A DNA stretch of 64,000 nt from the NCBI RefSeq assembly GCF_000317515.1, contig NC_019738.1:7342001-7406000 (forward strand), in the 5' to 3' direction. The translations under genes and the position numbers were made by a program. Every line of letters begins with the position of its first letter. Within the stretch, counting starts at the first letter, position 1. Below the pieces are notes generated by a model that was not told the DNA's origin, searched no databases, and saw only the letters and a list, made by a program, of their open reading frames with translations. The DNA comes from Allocoleopsis franciscana PCC 7113. Lineage in GTDB: Bacteria > Cyanobacteriota > Cyanobacteriia > Cyanobacteriales > Coleofasciculaceae. Positions 8,891 to 18,034 of this stretch are shown piece after piece.

Positions 8891-10142
8891 GCAACTCCCT
8901 AACCAGGGCTGGGAAGGCAGGCGAGTTCTAGTTGGTGTAGGCGGCGGCATCGCCGCCTATAAAGTTTGTCAGGTGATTTCTACCTTATTTAAATCAGGGG
9001 TAGACGTGAGAGTCATTCTCACCCAATCCGCTCAAGAATTTATCACTCCCTTAACCCTAACCACACTTTCGCGCCATCCAGCTTATACAGACTCAGCTTT
9101 TTGGCAACCCACTCACACTCGTCCGTTACATATTGAGTTAGGGGAATGGGCACAGGTGTTTGTGATTGCTCCCCTGACGGCAAATACTGTGGGGAAATTA
9201 GCCCACGGCTTAGCCGATAATTTACTAACGAATACAGTCCTCGCTTCTGGTTGTCCCATACTGTTGGCACCGGCAATGAATACCCAAATGTGGGAACAGC
9301 AGTCGGTGCAACGAAACTGGCAGCAATTGCTGAGGGATTCTCGATATCATCATGTCGGGCCAGATGCAGGATTGTTGGCGTGCGCTAGCGTAGCGGACGT
9401 GAAACGTCATCGCATCGGTTCTGGACGCATGGCAGAACCGGATGAGATCTTGGCATCGGTGCGATCGCTCCTGCATACAAATGGTAAGCGCGATTTAGTC
9501 GGCAAGCGAGTTTTAATCAGCACCGGCGGAACCCAGGAATATCTTGACCCAGTTCGCTTCATTGGCAATCCATCTACAGGTAAGATGGGTCTAGCTTTGG
9601 CACAAGCGGCATTGCACCGAGGAGCCACAGTCACCCTGATTCATGCCCCCATCACCTGGGAGGTACCATCAGGCATTCGCGCCATTGCGGTGGTGAGTGC
9701 AGCCCAGATGGGACAAGCCATGTTGGAATGCTTTCCCGATGCAGATGTGATTGTGATGGCAGCCGCAGTAGCAGATGTCAAGCCGGCTGAATATACCCCG
9801 GAGAAGTTACCAAAAAAATTACTCCCCAATTCCTTACCCTTAGAACCTGTGCCGGATATCTTGGCAGAGTTAGGGCAACGCAAACAGCCGCATCAATGCT
9901 TAATTGGCTTTGCTGCACAAACTGGGGATATTGTCAAGCCTGCCTTGGAGAAATTGCGGAACAAGAAATTAGATGCGATCGCGGCTAACCCGATCGATAA
10001 ACCGAATAGTGGTTTTGGTAGCGATACGAATCAAGCCATATTTCTCGATAAGCAAGGACGGCAGGTAGAAATTGAACCTTGTAGTAAATTACAACTCGCT
10101 CATCATTTGTTTGATTTTGTCGGTAATATTCCACGCGAGTAG
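8880..10142 (+). CDS. coaBC: Bifunctional phosphopantothenoylcysteine decarboxylase / phosphopantothenate-cysteine ligase
   Basis: The protein makes 4'-phosphopantetheine for coenzyme A in two steps. The N-terminal CoaC flavoprotein domain has the FMN-binding GGGIAAYK (21-28), catalytic His84, the PAMNTQMW loop (131-138) and catalytic Cys168. The C-terminal CoaB domain has ISTGGTQE, the [12 protein letters not shown] nucleotide-binding segment and AAAVADVKP. About eight extra residues (around 170-178, ASVADVKR) sit between Cys168 and GRM, where the family normally has only a short loop. The DNA there looks like a GCGCTAGCGTAGCG-type dispersed repeat. The start overlaps the DUF2555 gene. Confidence 0.96.
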   Translation: MKPEQLPNQGWEGRRVLVGVGGGIAAYKVCQVISTLFKSGVDVRVILTQSAQEFITPLTLTTLSRHPAYTDSAFWQPTHTRPLHIELGEWAQVFVIAPLTANTVGKLAHGLADNLLTNTVLASGCPILLAPAMNTQMWEQQSVQRNWQQLLRDSRYHHVGPDAGLLACASVADVKRHRIGSGRMAEPDEILASVRSLLHTNGKRDLVGKRVLISTGGTQEYLDPVRFIGNPSTGKMGLALAQAALHRGATVTLIHAPITWEVPSGIRAIAVVSAAQMGQAMLECFPDADVIVMAAAVADVKPAEYTPEKLPKKLLPNSLPLEPVPDILAELGQRKQPHQCLIGFAAQTGDIVKPALEKLRNKKLDAIAANPIDKPNSGFGSDTNQAIFLDKQGRQVEIEPCSKLQLAHHLFDFVGNIPRE

Positions 10143-10238
10143 AGGGCAGTTGCTTGACAGCCTATACTAGGAAAATTCTGGAATAGTTGATAAAACAGAG
10201 TATCGGGTTTCACGTTTTAGGTCAGGGGCAGTTCGATA

Positions 10239-11744
10239 GTGAAGTTGTTCTCAGAGAATGTTTATCAAGTTCCGAATCAGCGTCAAGCCCAGAATTTATC
10301 TGATTCAGGCTTGCCTGTACAAGCAGTAGCTGAAACTAAGGGAAGTTACCCTCGGCGTTCATCTAAGAGAAATCAGCCCCCACCAGGATGTCCTCGAATA
10401 CCCCCCTCGATTAAACTCCGACAGTATCAGCGGCAAGCTGTAGCGAACTGGTTTGGCAATCAGGGGCGAGGCACACTGAAGATGGCGACGGGGAGTGGAA
10501 AGACAATTACAGCCCTTGCGATCGCCACTGAACTGTATGAAAAAATCGGTTTACAAGTCTTACTCGTCGTCTGCCCCTACCGCCATCTCGTTACCCAGTG
10601 GGCGCGAGAATGTGAAAACTTTAACCTACAACCCATCTTAGCCTTCGAGAATCTCCACAACTGGCAAAGTCAACTTTCCACCGCACTTTACAACATTCAA
10701 TCTGGCAACCATTCCTTTGTTACCGTCATTACCACCAATGCCACTTTAATCGGAGAAGGGTTACAATCTCAGCTCAATTATTTCCCTGAAAAAACGTTAA
10801 TTGTCGGCGATGAAGCCCATAACTTAGGTTCACCTCGCTTAGAACAAAGTCTACCTCGCAATATTGGCTTGCGCCTCGCCCTTTCCGCCACCCCAGAACG
10901 GTATTTTGATGAGCAGGGAACGCATTTTTTATTGGATTACTTTGGTAGTGTTTTACAACCCGAACTCACCTTAGCGGATGCCATTCGACAAGGGGCACTT
11001 GTTCACTATCTTTACTATCCCATTTTGGTGGAATTAACCGAATCCGAGACACTTTCCTATGCCAAATTAACCAAACGCATTGGTTGGGCACTGATGGATG
11101 AGGAGGATTTTGAGAGCAATGACACCGTCACATCTTTATTAATGCAACGTGCTCGATTAATTGGAGCAGCGGCGAATAAGTTAGAAGCTTTGCGACAATT
11201 AATGATGGGGCGTCTCGATACGTCTCATACCCTATTTTATTGCGGTGATGGTACGATAGAAGGCTCTCTGAGTCAGGAAAATCAGCATCAAATTGGTGCC
11301 GTCACCCGGTTACTAGGGGCAGAACTTGGCTATCGCATCAATACTTATACTGCCGATACCCCCTTGATAGAACGAGAAGAATTGCGCCGTCAATTTGAAC
11401 AGGGTGAATTGCAAGGTTTAGTAGCCATTCGTTGTTTAGATGAAGGTGTTGATATCCCTGCCATTCAAACCGCTGTAATTCTCGCCAGTAGTGGCAATCC
11501 GCGCCAGTTTATTCAGCGACGGGGGCGGATTTTGCGCCCACATTCAGGCAAGCAACGCGCTACTTTATTCGACATGATTGTTTTACCACCAGACTTGGGG
11601 CGAGAAACCTTGGAAGTGGAACGCAATCTTTTGAAAAAAGAGTTGAAGCGATTTTTAGAATTTGCTGACTTAGCCGATAATGCCGGAGAAGCTAGAATCA
11701 AACTTTTACAGCTACAAAAAAGATACGGGCTGTTGGATATGTAA
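10239..11744 (+). CDS. Superfamily 2 DEAD/DEAH helicase, Dnd-restriction-like
   Basis: The protein has 501 residues with a GTG start. About 60 basic, proline-rich residues precede the Q-region RQYQRQAV. Then come Walker A ATGSGKT (83-89), motif II GDEAHN (about 189-194), motif III LSATPE (about 214), motif V DEGVDIP and motif VI QRRGRILRP (about 424). No nuclease or methylase domain is visible. The layout recalls the ssl2/UvsW-like helicases that accompany DNA phosphorothioation systems, but this is from memory. It heads an operon: 19 bases separate it from the next gene, which in turn overlaps the DndD-like ATPase. Confidence 0.9.
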   Translation: MKLFSENVYQVPNQRQAQNLSDSGLPVQAVAETKGSYPRRSSKRNQPPPGCPRIPPSIKLRQYQRQAVANWFGNQGRGTLKMATGSGKTITALAIATELYEKIGLQVLLVVCPYRHLVTQWARECENFNLQPILAFENLHNWQSQLSTALYNIQSGNHSFVTVITTNATLIGEGLQSQLNYFPEKTLIVGDEAHNLGSPRLEQSLPRNIGLRLALSATPERYFDEQGTHFLLDYFGSVLQPELTLADAIRQGALVHYLYYPILVELTESETLSYAKLTKRIGWALMDEEDFESNDTVTSLLMQRARLIGAAANKLEALRQLMMGRLDTSHTLFYCGDGTIEGSLSQENQHQIGAVTRLLGAELGYRINTYTADTPLIEREELRRQFEQGELQGLVAIRCLDEGVDIPAIQTAVILASSGNPRQFIQRRGRILRPHSGKQRATLFDMIVLPPDLGRETLEVERNLLKKELKRFLEFADLADNAGEARIKLLQLQKRYGLLDM

Positions 11745-11763
11745 AGGAGGGGAAAAATTAGAC

Positions 11764-12012
11764 ATGGTGATGGCATTTAGCTACTCTAACATTCCGGCTA
11801 CCGTTCGACCCATCGTTGTATCGGAAAAGCGTTCTTCTTACAACGCGCCCATTGAATTGGGTGATGTACAGGAGCCGATTCTTAGCGCTCCCCCGGAAGT
11901 TCGACAAATTATTGAGCGGGTGTTACAGGCTGAAAAAGATAAACTCTACATGAAAGTTCCCCGAAACATTAATGACGATATTTTAAAAATAATCAAGGAA
12001 GAAGTACAATGA
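11764..12012 (+). CDS. Small protein between helicase and DndD-like ATPase (82 aa)
   Basis: ATG 11764 is preceded by an excellent ribosome binding site (AAGGAGGGG, 11744-11752). The TGA stop overlaps the ATG of the next gene (ATGA), so translation is coupled. The first half is extended and hydrophobic-polar. The second half is a strongly charged helix (residues after PPEVRQIIERVLQAEKDK). It is not recognisably DndE, which is the small protein of standard Dnd operons. Its position suggests an adaptor between helicase and ATPase. Function unknown. Confidence 0.8.
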   Translation: MVMAFSYSNIPATVRPIVVSEKRSSYNAPIELGDVQEPILSAPPEVRQIIERVLQAEKDKLYMKVPRNINDDILKIIKEEVQ

Positions 12013-14075
12013 AGCTGATATCGATTCGGCTTTGTAACTTTCGTCAATTCTATGGCAAAACTCCAGAAATCGTCTTAGCGAGTGGCGAGCAAAATACGAC
12101 CGTTATTCATGGTAATAATGGTGCGGGGAAAACAACGCTGCTTAATGCTTTTACCTGGGTATTATATGAGAAGTTCAGTGCGGCCTTTGCCTCGGAAGAA
12201 CAATTAGTTAATAAACGAGCGATTGCCGAATCTCCTATGGGGGACGCTGTAGACTGCTGGGTGGAATTGGGGTTTGAACATCAAAATAAACGTTACCAAG
12301 CAAAGCGTCTTTGCCGTGCCTACAAAACGGAACTTGGAGTTGAACAGGGACAAAGCGAATTGTATCTTCAGATAGCTGGCGATGATGGACGCTGGTTATT
12401 GCCGCAACAACTCCCAGAAGATATCATTGGTCGAATTTTGCCTACCAGCTTACATCAATATTTCTTCTTTGATGGTGAACGGATTGAACAAATTGTTCGC
12501 TCGGATAAAAAAGCAGAAATTGCTGAAGCTACAAAGACTTTGCTGGGTGTGGAGGTTTTAAATCGCTCAATCAAACATTTAAAGGAAGCAAAAAAAAGCT
12601 TAGAAGCCGAGTTAGCTTTGATTGGAGATTTTGAAACCCGAAAGCTTTTAAAAGAACAGGAAAAACTTGAGCAAGAAAGCCAGGTAATTTCAAATCGCCA
12701 AAAGGAAATTGAGCAAGAAATAGCACACCAGGATGAACTAAAAAAGACAGTTGGCAATCGTTTATTAGAACTGGGTGGTGCCCAAGAGTTACAGCGTCTT
12801 CGGGATGAACTGGAAGCTAAAGAAAAATTAGTCCGAGAACAGCTTAAACAATCTCAAGAAGCTCAGAAACGAGCGATATCCACACGAGGATATACGGTTT
12901 TGCTCTCAGAGGTAACGGCAGAGTTTCGAGAAATTGTTGATGAATTACGGAAAGCAGGGGAGTTGCCTGTTGGGATTAAACGGCAATTTGTTAGCGATTT
13001 ACTCCACGAACAACGCTGTATTTGTGGCACAGAATTGATCGAGGGAACTTCCACTCATCAGCATGTATCTGCTTGGATGGATAAGGCAGGAATGGCTGAT
13101 GTGGAAGAAACGGCAATCCGCATGAGTGCACAGGTGGAGGAAATCGACAAGCAAGTGCCTGAATTTTGGGAAAATGTGGATCGGCAACAAGCTAATATTG
13201 CTCAGGGAAGAGCCGATCTTTCTCAAATCGAGACGCAGTTGGATGATATTAATAAAAAGCTGCGGACTTATCCCAATGAGGATATTCAACAGTTACAAAA
13301 ACGATTGGATGAAACGGAAGAAAAGATTCGGGATTTGACCTTAGAAAAAGGAGCCAATCAGCAGAAAATAGAAAGCTTGAAGGCCGAAATAGATCGACAG
13401 ACGAAGCAAATTACCAAGCACAAGATGAATGAGGCAAAGCAAGCTTTAGCGCAACGACGAATTGCCACAACTCAGGAGGCGATTGAACGCTTAACCGAAG
13501 TGCGATCGCGTTTAGAAAATCAGTTCCGCTCTTCTTTAGAAAAGCGAGTTCAAGAAATATTTACTTCCATTTCTTTCACGCCTTATATCCCTAAATTAAG
13601 TGAAAAATATGAATTGATGCTGGTTGACCCTACAGGAGGACAAGAAACAATTGTTGCCGCCTCTACAGGGGAGAACCAAATTCTTAGCTTATCGTTTATT
13701 GGCGGTATTATTGACCGAGTACGGGAATGGATTCAAGAAAATACTTTGATGGGTCTAGATAGTAGTACGTTTCCCATGGTTATGGATTCTCCTTTCGGAA
13801 GTTTGGATGAAATTTACCGCCGACAAATTGCCAAAAAACTTCCTCAATTAGCCAATCAGCTCGTGGTTTTAGTGACTAAGACGCAATGGCGGGGAGAAGT
13901 GGAACAAGAGATGGCTCATCGCCTCGGTCGAGAATATGTTTTGACTTATAATTCTCCTAAACTTGATTGCGAAGAAGATGCGATTGAGTTAGGGGGAATT
14001 CCCTATCTTTTGGTGAAACGCAGTTCCAGTGAGTTTGAATATACAGAAATTGTCGAAGTGGATTATAGTTTTTAA
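12009..14075 (+). CDS. DndD-like / Rad50-SMC-type ATPase
   Basis: The 688-residue protein has split ABC ATPase halves around a long coiled coil. Walker A GNNGAGKTT lies at 35-43 after an LCNFRQFYG strand, as in DndD and SbcC. Heptad-rich helices run from about 180 to 530, with a CIC motif at 337-339 near the hinge, reminiscent of the zinc hook. The ABC signature region is STGENQILSLSF (about 552), and Walker B with D-loop is MVMDSPFGSLDE (about 588-600). In DndD this ATPase supports DNA phosphorothioation. Here no dndB, dndC or dndE is adjacent, so the biochemical role is open. Confidence 0.88.
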   Translation: MKLISIRLCNFRQFYGKTPEIVLASGEQNTTVIHGNNGAGKTTLLNAFTWVLYEKFSAAFASEEQLVNKRAIAESPMGDAVDCWVELGFEHQNKRYQAKRLCRAYKTELGVEQGQSELYLQIAGDDGRWLLPQQLPEDIIGRILPTSLHQYFFFDGERIEQIVRSDKKAEIAEATKTLLGVEVLNRSIKHLKEAKKSLEAELALIGDFETRKLLKEQEKLEQESQVISNRQKEIEQEIAHQDELKKTVGNRLLELGGAQELQRLRDELEAKEKLVREQLKQSQEAQKRAISTRGYTVLLSEVTAEFREIVDELRKAGELPVGIKRQFVSDLLHEQRCICGTELIEGTSTHQHVSAWMDKAGMADVEETAIRMSAQVEEIDKQVPEFWENVDRQQANIAQGRADLSQIETQLDDINKKLRTYPNEDIQQLQKRLDETEEKIRDLTLEKGANQQKIESLKAEIDRQTKQITKHKMNEAKQALAQRRIATTQEAIERLTEVRSRLENQFRSSLEKRVQEIFTSISFTPYIPKLSEKYELMLVDPTGGQETIVAASTGENQILSLSFIGGIIDRVREWIQENTLMGLDSSTFPMVMDSPFGSLDEIYRRQIAKKLPQLANQLVVLVTKTQWRGEVEQEMAHRLGREYVLTYNSPKLDCEEDAIELGGIPYLLVKRSSSEFEYTEIVEVDYSF

Positions 14076-14130
14076 TCCTTTACTTTCTATCCTCTGATAT
14101 CATGTCTGGTTCTTTTAAGAAAATGAGTTC

Positions 14131-14179
14131 GTAGTAGGCGCTTGAGCGCCCCTCACAAGAGGACTAAAGTCCTCACTAC
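14131..14179. repeat. Palindromic dispersed repeat after the DndD-like gene
   Basis: Two palindromes lie side by side: GGCGCTTGAGCGCC and AGGACTAAAGTCCT, the latter flanked by GAGG/CCTC and a CACTAC end. This type of 'aggactaaagtcct' element is widespread in cyanobacterial spacers. It sits between the convergent DndD-like and pentapeptide genes and might also help end transcription. Confidence 0.6.
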
Positions 14180-14258
14180 AAACTATTAGCTGATGCAACA
14201 CATTTTATTCCTCCAGAGCAAGGAGGACTCATCAAAAAGTCTTTATATCTAACGATTT

Positions 14259-15017
14259 TTACAGCAAGATTTCCCGGCTAGAAAAAGCGTTAATCAATCG
14301 GCTTAATTTGGCATGATCGCCATTAGACCCTTGCAAGCCAGCAGACTGTAAATATCCATCAATTAATTTAGCTTGAGTTAGTGTCGCTGATACCTGCTCA
14401 GCACCTTTGAGGTTAGCACCCTTGAGATTGGCACCACTCAGGTTGGCTGCCAATAAACTGGTTGGATAACATAAATTGGCACCCAACAAATTAGCATAAC
14501 TGAAGTCAGCGCCTAATAAATTGGCATAACTTAAGTCTGCCCCCATTAAGTTAGCTCCGAATAAGTTAGCGCCCAGCAAGTCAGCATAGCTTAAGTCCGC
14601 CCCTAGTAGGTTAGCCCCAAACAGATTAGCCCCCAGCAGGTTAGCGTAACTGAGGTTAGCTGTACTGAGAGTTGCATCGCTTAGGTTGGCATACCTCAGG
14701 CTGACACTCAACAGATTGGCATCGCTCAGATTGGCATCAGTTAGGTTAGCGCCACTCAAATCAGCCGCGCTTAAGTCTGCACTGCCTAAGTCTGTATTCA
14801 ACAAGTCAGCCGAGCTTAAGTCCGTACCAAATAGATTAGCACCGGATAGATTCGCACCACTTAAGTCCGCCGCACATAAGTCGGCACCACTCAAATCAGC
14901 CCCACTCAGGTTGACACCTAGCAACGTGGTGTTGCATAGATCGGCACCAGGCAAGTGAGCATTACGAAAATCTCGTTCTCCGGCTTGATAACGCGACTGG
15001 AATTCTGATGTATCCAT
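14259..15017 (-). CDS. Pentapeptide-repeat protein
   Basis: The N-terminus MDTSEFQSRYQAGERDF is followed by about 35 A(N/D)LXX-type repeats (for example LLGANLFGANLLGADLSYA) and a short non-repetitive C-terminal tail (about 40 residues). There is no signal peptide or membrane segment. It is a paralogue of the protein at 3052-4119, sharing the GER(D/N)F lead-in. The gene converges on the helicase/DndD-like operon and shares the 184-base spacer with it. Some pentapeptide proteins act on DNA topoisomerases, but no specific role can be assigned. Confidence 0.93.
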   Translation of the reverse strand: MDTSEFQSRYQAGERDFRNAHLPGADLCNTTLLGVNLSGADLSGADLCAADLSGANLSGANLFGTDLSSADLLNTDLGSADLSAADLSGANLTDANLSDANLLSVSLRYANLSDATLSTANLSYANLLGANLFGANLLGADLSYADLLGANLFGANLMGADLSYANLLGADFSYANLLGANLCYPTSLLAANLSGANLKGANLKGAEQVSATLTQAKLIDGYLQSAGLQGSNGDHAKLSRLINAFSSREILL

Positions 15018-15489
15018 AGCTGTGTTTGGGAGTTGTGGCTGTTTAATCGTTTTCCAAAGGAACCCGCGCGATATCGGCGCAGGTTGGAAGAGTTACAACG
15101 TTCAATCAGGCTCAGTAGATGCAGATGCAGTTGGAATATTAGGTGTCACTCAAAATAGACACCTCTGTGTTACTATTATTTTTTGCTTACCCGGTTCGCC
15201 CAAGCCGATAACTAAGCGTGAGGACACCACCAATGGTGAGCGCAAAGTATGGAGTTCAATCACTTGCTTGAGTGATTAGGGCTTGGTGCAGTAGAACACC
15301 CTTGTCAAGTATTTACACGTATCTTTACCTATCTAGGGAAAGAATGTAAAGTATTTTTAAGTACATTGACTAAAAATTTTCACAACTGAGCTCCGGCAAT
15401 CTTCTCAGGAAGCTGGGCAACCACGGCCGGAGCTTTAGTGAGGAGATTGCCCCTACAGATGGTATTTGTGGGTAAATTCTATATTGGGT
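15018..15489. other. Spacer between pentapeptide and Omp85 genes
   Basis: This is 472 bases with no supported gene. The frame at 15022-15279 has no ribosome binding site or domain. Both flanking genes are on the minus strand, so the right half follows the Omp85 stop and the left half should hold the pentapeptide promoter. It contains dispersed-repeat copy 2 at 15415-15457. Confidence 0.7.
15415..15457. repeat. Dispersed GGGCA...TGCCC repeat, copy 2
   Basis: GGGCAACC starts the element, followed by GGAGCTTTAGTGAGGAG and an end of TTGCCCCTACA. It matches the core and both ends of the element at 1596-1634. The inverted GGGCA/TGCCC ends can form a stem. Confidence 0.55.
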
Positions 15490-17226
15490 TCAAAATCGAG
15501 TCCCGGTGCCGAGTTCAGTATAAAATCGGACTTCGCCTTGGTCATTGACACCTAAATCAACTCGCAGGATGCCAAAAGGCGATCGCCATCGTGCGCCAAC
15601 TCCGGTACCAAACCCAGTTCCAGGTTTATTCCGCACCACAGCCGGTTCTCCGACGACTGAGTTCCCCGTCCCTAAATCCGAGGCAAAATCGGCGAAGATC
15701 ACTCCTCCCACCCCGGAGAAGATGGGAAAGCGATATTCTCCAGTGGCTAAGATATAACTACGACCACTGCCCAGATTACCTTCTTCGTATCCTCGCACGG
15801 AATTAATCCCGCCCAGACGAAACGCCTGAGTCGGTGACATCTCTCCAATCACCGTACCGGCTTGCAAATTAAAAGCAAACATTTCGGGAAACACATCTCG
15901 TTGAGCATTTTGCGCCTCAGAACTCAGCCAGCGCACGGGTACATATTGAATATAGTTACCCACTAAGCGATTTTGGAGAATATTACCCACACCGATGGGA
16001 ATTGACTGTTCGGTAGTCAGAGAGAGAATTGAGCCTCGTTTGGGGTTAAAGGGATTATCTCGCCAGTCACGAGTGACACCCAAGGATACGGTATATAAGT
16101 CATCAATTCCTGTACCGCTGAAGGTGAGGGGATTGCCGAGTTCATCCTCACGGGCAATTGTGCCATCGCGATCGCGTGTACTGATGCGAGTGTAGTTCAA
16201 CCCGACTGTCCCCCACCATTCACCGATGGGACGTGTCAACGCAGCTGCAGCACCTGAACGTAATTCTCGTACTCTCTCACCACTGAGGAGGTCAATCTCG
16301 CGATCAAAAATATTGGACGTGGTACGCTTGCGAAACACGCTGAAGCTATACCCTAAACCATCATTCGCTGTCTGATAAGGACTGACATATTGGGCATTAA
16401 AGTCAACATTCTTCAGGCTGATTTGAGTATTTCCCTCAACGCGCTGGGGGTTAGGTAAGAGTTTGAAGTCTCGATAGCTTAATGTACCGTATACACCCAC
16501 ATCATCGTTATAACCGCCACCAGGATTGATCGAACGGGCTGGACGCTGTTGGATGTTATAAACGACATTCACACCCTCATCGGCGGGTACAACGGAGACA
16601 TCGACTCGCTCAAATAATCCTAATTGCTGCAACTGCTGCAAATCTCTGCGAATGACAGCTTGTGTTAAGACATCACCGGGCTGGAGTTGAATTTCATTGG
16701 CGATGTATTCTCTAGGGATTCGTCCCTGGATGGGATTACCGTCTTTATCGACGGCTTCTCCTTTATTGTTGACGAAGCGAATCTCCACATCCTTGACAAT
16801 GAAGTCATTTTCTGCAACAGAATCAGGTAAAATGACAGGCTCGGAATCGATAGATTGTTGCAGGTTGAGTGCAGAAGCGGGAGTGGAAGCCGGATTACTG
16901 ACATTGCTGCCATCCTCCATCCTCAAAAAATCCCCCTCGTACACAGCCTGATGCTGCTTTTCTGAGGGCAGGATATGGGGTGTCTCTTGAGTCACTGCGA
17001 TTTGAGGCAATTGAGTGATGAGTTCTTTTGTCAAAATCTCTGAATCATCCTTCCCCAATTCTCTCCTCGTCTGAGGGCTAATATCGACTGTGTCGGAATT
17101 GTCGATATTAATAGGGTTTGCTTGTTTCTGTGTATTGATGGATTGGGCGTTTCCCATCTTGACTGGGGCGATACCCCAGGCAACTAAACTGATCACCGTA
17201 GAAATTGCAACCCTTGGGATATGCAT
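15490..17226 (-). CDS. Omp85/BamA-family outer membrane protein with one POTRA domain
   Basis: The N-terminus is signal-peptide-like (residues 1-28, ending near MGNAQS), followed by a low-complexity linker. One POTRA-type unit lies at about 145-230 (VKDVEIRFVNN through RDLQQLQQLGLFERVDV). The C-terminal 16-strand barrel carries the hallmark RGYEEG motif of loop L6 and ends in a terminal Phe, as beta-barrel proteins do. With one clear POTRA and 578 residues it is shorter than the main cyanobacterial Omp85 (three POTRAs), so it is more likely a secondary paralogue for outer-membrane protein or lipid handling. The flanking genes give no clue. Confidence 0.9.
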   Translation of the reverse strand: MHIPRVAISTVISLVAWGIAPVKMGNAQSINTQKQANPINIDNSDTVDISPQTRRELGKDDSEILTKELITQLPQIAVTQETPHILPSEKQHQAVYEGDFLRMEDGSNVSNPASTPASALNLQQSIDSEPVILPDSVAENDFIVKDVEIRFVNNKGEAVDKDGNPIQGRIPREYIANEIQLQPGDVLTQAVIRRDLQQLQQLGLFERVDVSVVPADEGVNVVYNIQQRPARSINPGGGYNDDVGVYGTLSYRDFKLLPNPQRVEGNTQISLKNVDFNAQYVSPYQTANDGLGYSFSVFRKRTTSNIFDREIDLLSGERVRELRSGAAAALTRPIGEWWGTVGLNYTRISTRDRDGTIAREDELGNPLTFSGTGIDDLYTVSLGVTRDWRDNPFNPKRGSILSLTTEQSIPIGVGNILQNRLVGNYIQYVPVRWLSSEAQNAQRDVFPEMFAFNLQAGTVIGEMSPTQAFRLGGINSVRGYEEGNLGSGRSYILATGEYRFPIFSGVGGVIFADFASDLGTGNSVVGEPAVVRNKPGTGFGTGVGARWRSPFGILRVDLGVNDQGEVRFYTELGTGTRF

Positions 17227-17336
17227 CGAATTAGCCTCACACTCAACACTGATTCATTAAGAATGCAGGAGATTGCTACTTTCCGTAAAGAAGCGGCCTC
17301 ACTTCCCTCAATAGTAGACACGTAAAGCCCCGCTCT

Positions 17337-17446
17337 CTTGCAAGATAAAATAATCCCTATCAGGGATTAAAACAACTCATACTCGAAAATGACATCAGCG
17401 ATCGCTTCCCTTGCAAGACACAATAATCCCTATTAGGGATTAACAG
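17337..17446 (-). CRISPR. Isolated two-repeat CRISPR-like element
   Basis: Two 37-base direct repeats (17337-17373 and 17410-17446) agree at 32 positions and are separated by 36 bases. Each has a central palindrome (AATCCCTATCAGGGATT or AATCCCTATTAGGGATT). Read on the minus strand, the first copy starts GTTTTAATCCCTGATAGGG, the shape of many cyanobacterial CRISPR repeats. The stop codon of the Uma2 gene (17433-17435) lies inside copy 2. No cas gene is in the window. A two-copy dispersed palindrome is the alternative. Confidence 0.45.
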
Positions 17447-18008
17447 AAACATCCGGTAATTTTGCCTCTCCAAAAATCTGCTGAGGAGTAAGTTGAAGCC
17501 CCTCCAACAGAGAATCCGTGATTAACTCATCTTTAGTATAAGTTCGCGGTGGCGCATCAGGATAGAAAACTGTGATACTTCTCGCCTGAGGATCGACAAC
17601 CCAAACCCGCGATACTCCAGCTTCTAAATAATCAGTTGCTTTTTTCACTAATTGCCCAAATCTCTGTCCTTGTGAAATAATTTCAATGACTAACTCCGGT
17701 GCTACCGGACACGCTTCATCTTCCATCACCTCTACGGGAAGACACTGATAGGAAACATAAGTTAAATCAGGCACTGGCACCCAATCTTCACCTTGACGCT
17801 TTAATACGATCGCCCATTCAGGATTCACTTCACCCCGCTCCGGGCACCACTGATTCAAGAGTGTATATAGAGCTCCAGTCACTCTGGAATGAAAACGTTT
17901 CGGCGACATTTTCGGTCTAGCTTCACCCTCTATTAATTCATAGGTAATATCAGACTCTGGCATTGCAAAGAATTGTTTAACCGTCAGTCGATATTGAGTC
18001 TGAGTCAT
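17433..18008 (-). CDS. Uma2-family putative endonuclease (DUF820)
   Basis: This 191-residue protein has the restriction-endonuclease-like fold of the Uma2 family. The conserved strand and acidic residues lie in PELVIEIISQGQ and the Lys-Glu helix in VKKATDYLEAGVSRVWVVDP, so the D-ExK-like core (P-D-L, VIEI, KK, YL..GV..VWVV.P) is intact. The family is greatly expanded in cyanobacteria, with unknown cellular targets. GAGG lies about 10 bases before the ATG. The last residues (VNP and stop) are encoded by a CRISPR-like repeat, so the original C-terminus may have been replaced. Confidence 0.9.
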   Translation of the reverse strand: MTQTQYRLTVKQFFAMPESDITYELIEGEARPKMSPKRFHSRVTGALYTLLNQWCPERGEVNPEWAIVLKRQGEDWVPVPDLTYVSYQCLPVEVMEDEACPVAPELVIEIISQGQRFGQLVKKATDYLEAGVSRVWVVDPQARSITVFYPDAPPRTYTKDELITDSLLEGLQLTPQQIFGEAKLPDVSVNP

Positions 18009-18034
18009 TTTTTCAAAACCTCAAATTCGTTAAT

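Noticed and set aside
10239-14075. Calling the trio a Dnd system
   Set aside because: dndB, dndC and dndE are missing from the window, so only family resemblance is claimed.
14686-14958. Plus-strand frame opposite the second pentapeptide gene
   Set aside because: Same mirror effect of repeat coding sequence.
15022-15279. 85-codon frame after the pentapeptide gene start
   Set aside because: No ribosome binding site, no domain, composition unlike the neighbouring genes.
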